From NCBI GenBank assembly GCA_045113475.1, contig JBGUIY010000041.1:1-13264 (forward strand): a stretch of 13,264 bases of DNA, in the 5' to 3' direction. A program made the position numbers and the translations under genes. A model generated the notes under the pieces. That model searched no databases and was not told the DNA's origin. It worked only from the letters and a program-made list of their open reading frames with translations. The stretch comes from UBA4246 sp045113475. GTDB taxonomy: Bacteria > Bacillota > Clostridia > Christensenellales > Aristaeellaceae. Positions 13,156 to 13,264 of this stretch are shown piece by piece; position 1 is the stretch's first letter, and every line of letters starts with the position of its first letter.

Positions 13156-13264
13156 ATGATGAACGTTTATATCGACGCTGACGCCTGCCCGGTGACCCGC
13201 ATCGCGGAAGAAATCGCCCGGCGTTACGTGGTTCCCGTGACGCTGCTCTGCGATACCAGCCATG
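13156..13264 (+). CDS. UPF0178 (YaiI/YqxD-type) protein, 5' part only
   Basis: The frame runs off the window end, leaving 36 residues. It begins ATG-ATG (13156 or 13159), then NVYIDADACPVTRIAEEIA, which is the typical opening of the UPF0178/DUF188 family (YaiI and YqxD), including the conserved DADACPV. Residues 24-36 give VVPVTLLCDTSH, matching the next strand. The family has a PIN-like or NYN-like look and no settled function. No clear Shine-Dalgarno is visible; the gene starts 6 nt after the stop of the MazG-like gene, so translation may be coupled. Both genes may share one transcript. Confidence 0.85.
   Translation, partial: MMNVYIDADACPVTRIAEEIARRYVVPVTLLCDTSH

Overview
The window looks like a chromosomal stretch of a GC-rich Bacillota bacterium, most likely a gut- or rumen-type member of Clostridia. 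The reasons are strong AGGAGG-type ribosome binding sites, short intergenic gaps, an L-box (lysine) riboswitch with an intrinsic-terminator expression platform, a BspA-like leucine-rich-repeat surface protein, and many small DUF proteins. The placement is inferred from gene content only. I see no rRNA, tRNA, IS element, phage gene or CRISPR array.

Layout. (1) 1-262 is the 3' end of a small membrane protein on the + strand. (2) 343-3637 is a four-gene minus-strand cluster, in transcription order: a membrane-anchored TPR-like protein, a DUF3592 membrane protein, a secreted protein of unknown function, and a DUF1653 protein with a DUF4298-like tail. Three of the four are membrane or exported, so it reads as a cell-envelope cluster without a known function. 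(3) 3638-3903 is a divergent promoter region. (4) 3904-4674 encodes an esterase-family alpha/beta hydrolase. (5) 4759-7549 is the best-resolved unit: promoter, lysine riboswitch with mutually exclusive antiterminator and terminator, then an amino-acid ABC importer (solute-binding protein, permease, ATPase), closed by an intrinsic terminator. A perfect 17-bp hairpin sits between the binding-protein and permease genes. The unit is predicted to be a lysine importer switched off when lysine is plentiful. (6) 7686-8189 is an orphan hypothetical gene. (7) 8404-9965 is a tight run of nitroreductase-family, flavin-reductase-like and SSAT-like GNAT acetyltransferase genes, followed 31 nt later by a 729-residue secreted protein (9997-12186) with about 15 BspA-type repeats and two C-terminal peptidoglycan-binding-like domains. 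(8) 12257-13264 holds a hypothetical protein with a beta-rich look, a MazG-like nucleotide pyrophosphohydrolase, and the 5' end of a UPF0178 (YaiI/YqxD) gene cut by the window edge.

Most of the window is ordinary core or housekeeping-adjacent sequence. The points most worth a second look are the fully readable lysine-responsive attenuator in front of an ABC importer, the intercistronic hairpin inside that operon, the importer's binding protein lacking a lipobox cysteine, the DUF1653/DUF4298 fusion, and the 151-residue super-repeat in the LRR protein. I did not find convincing evidence of an entirely new system.
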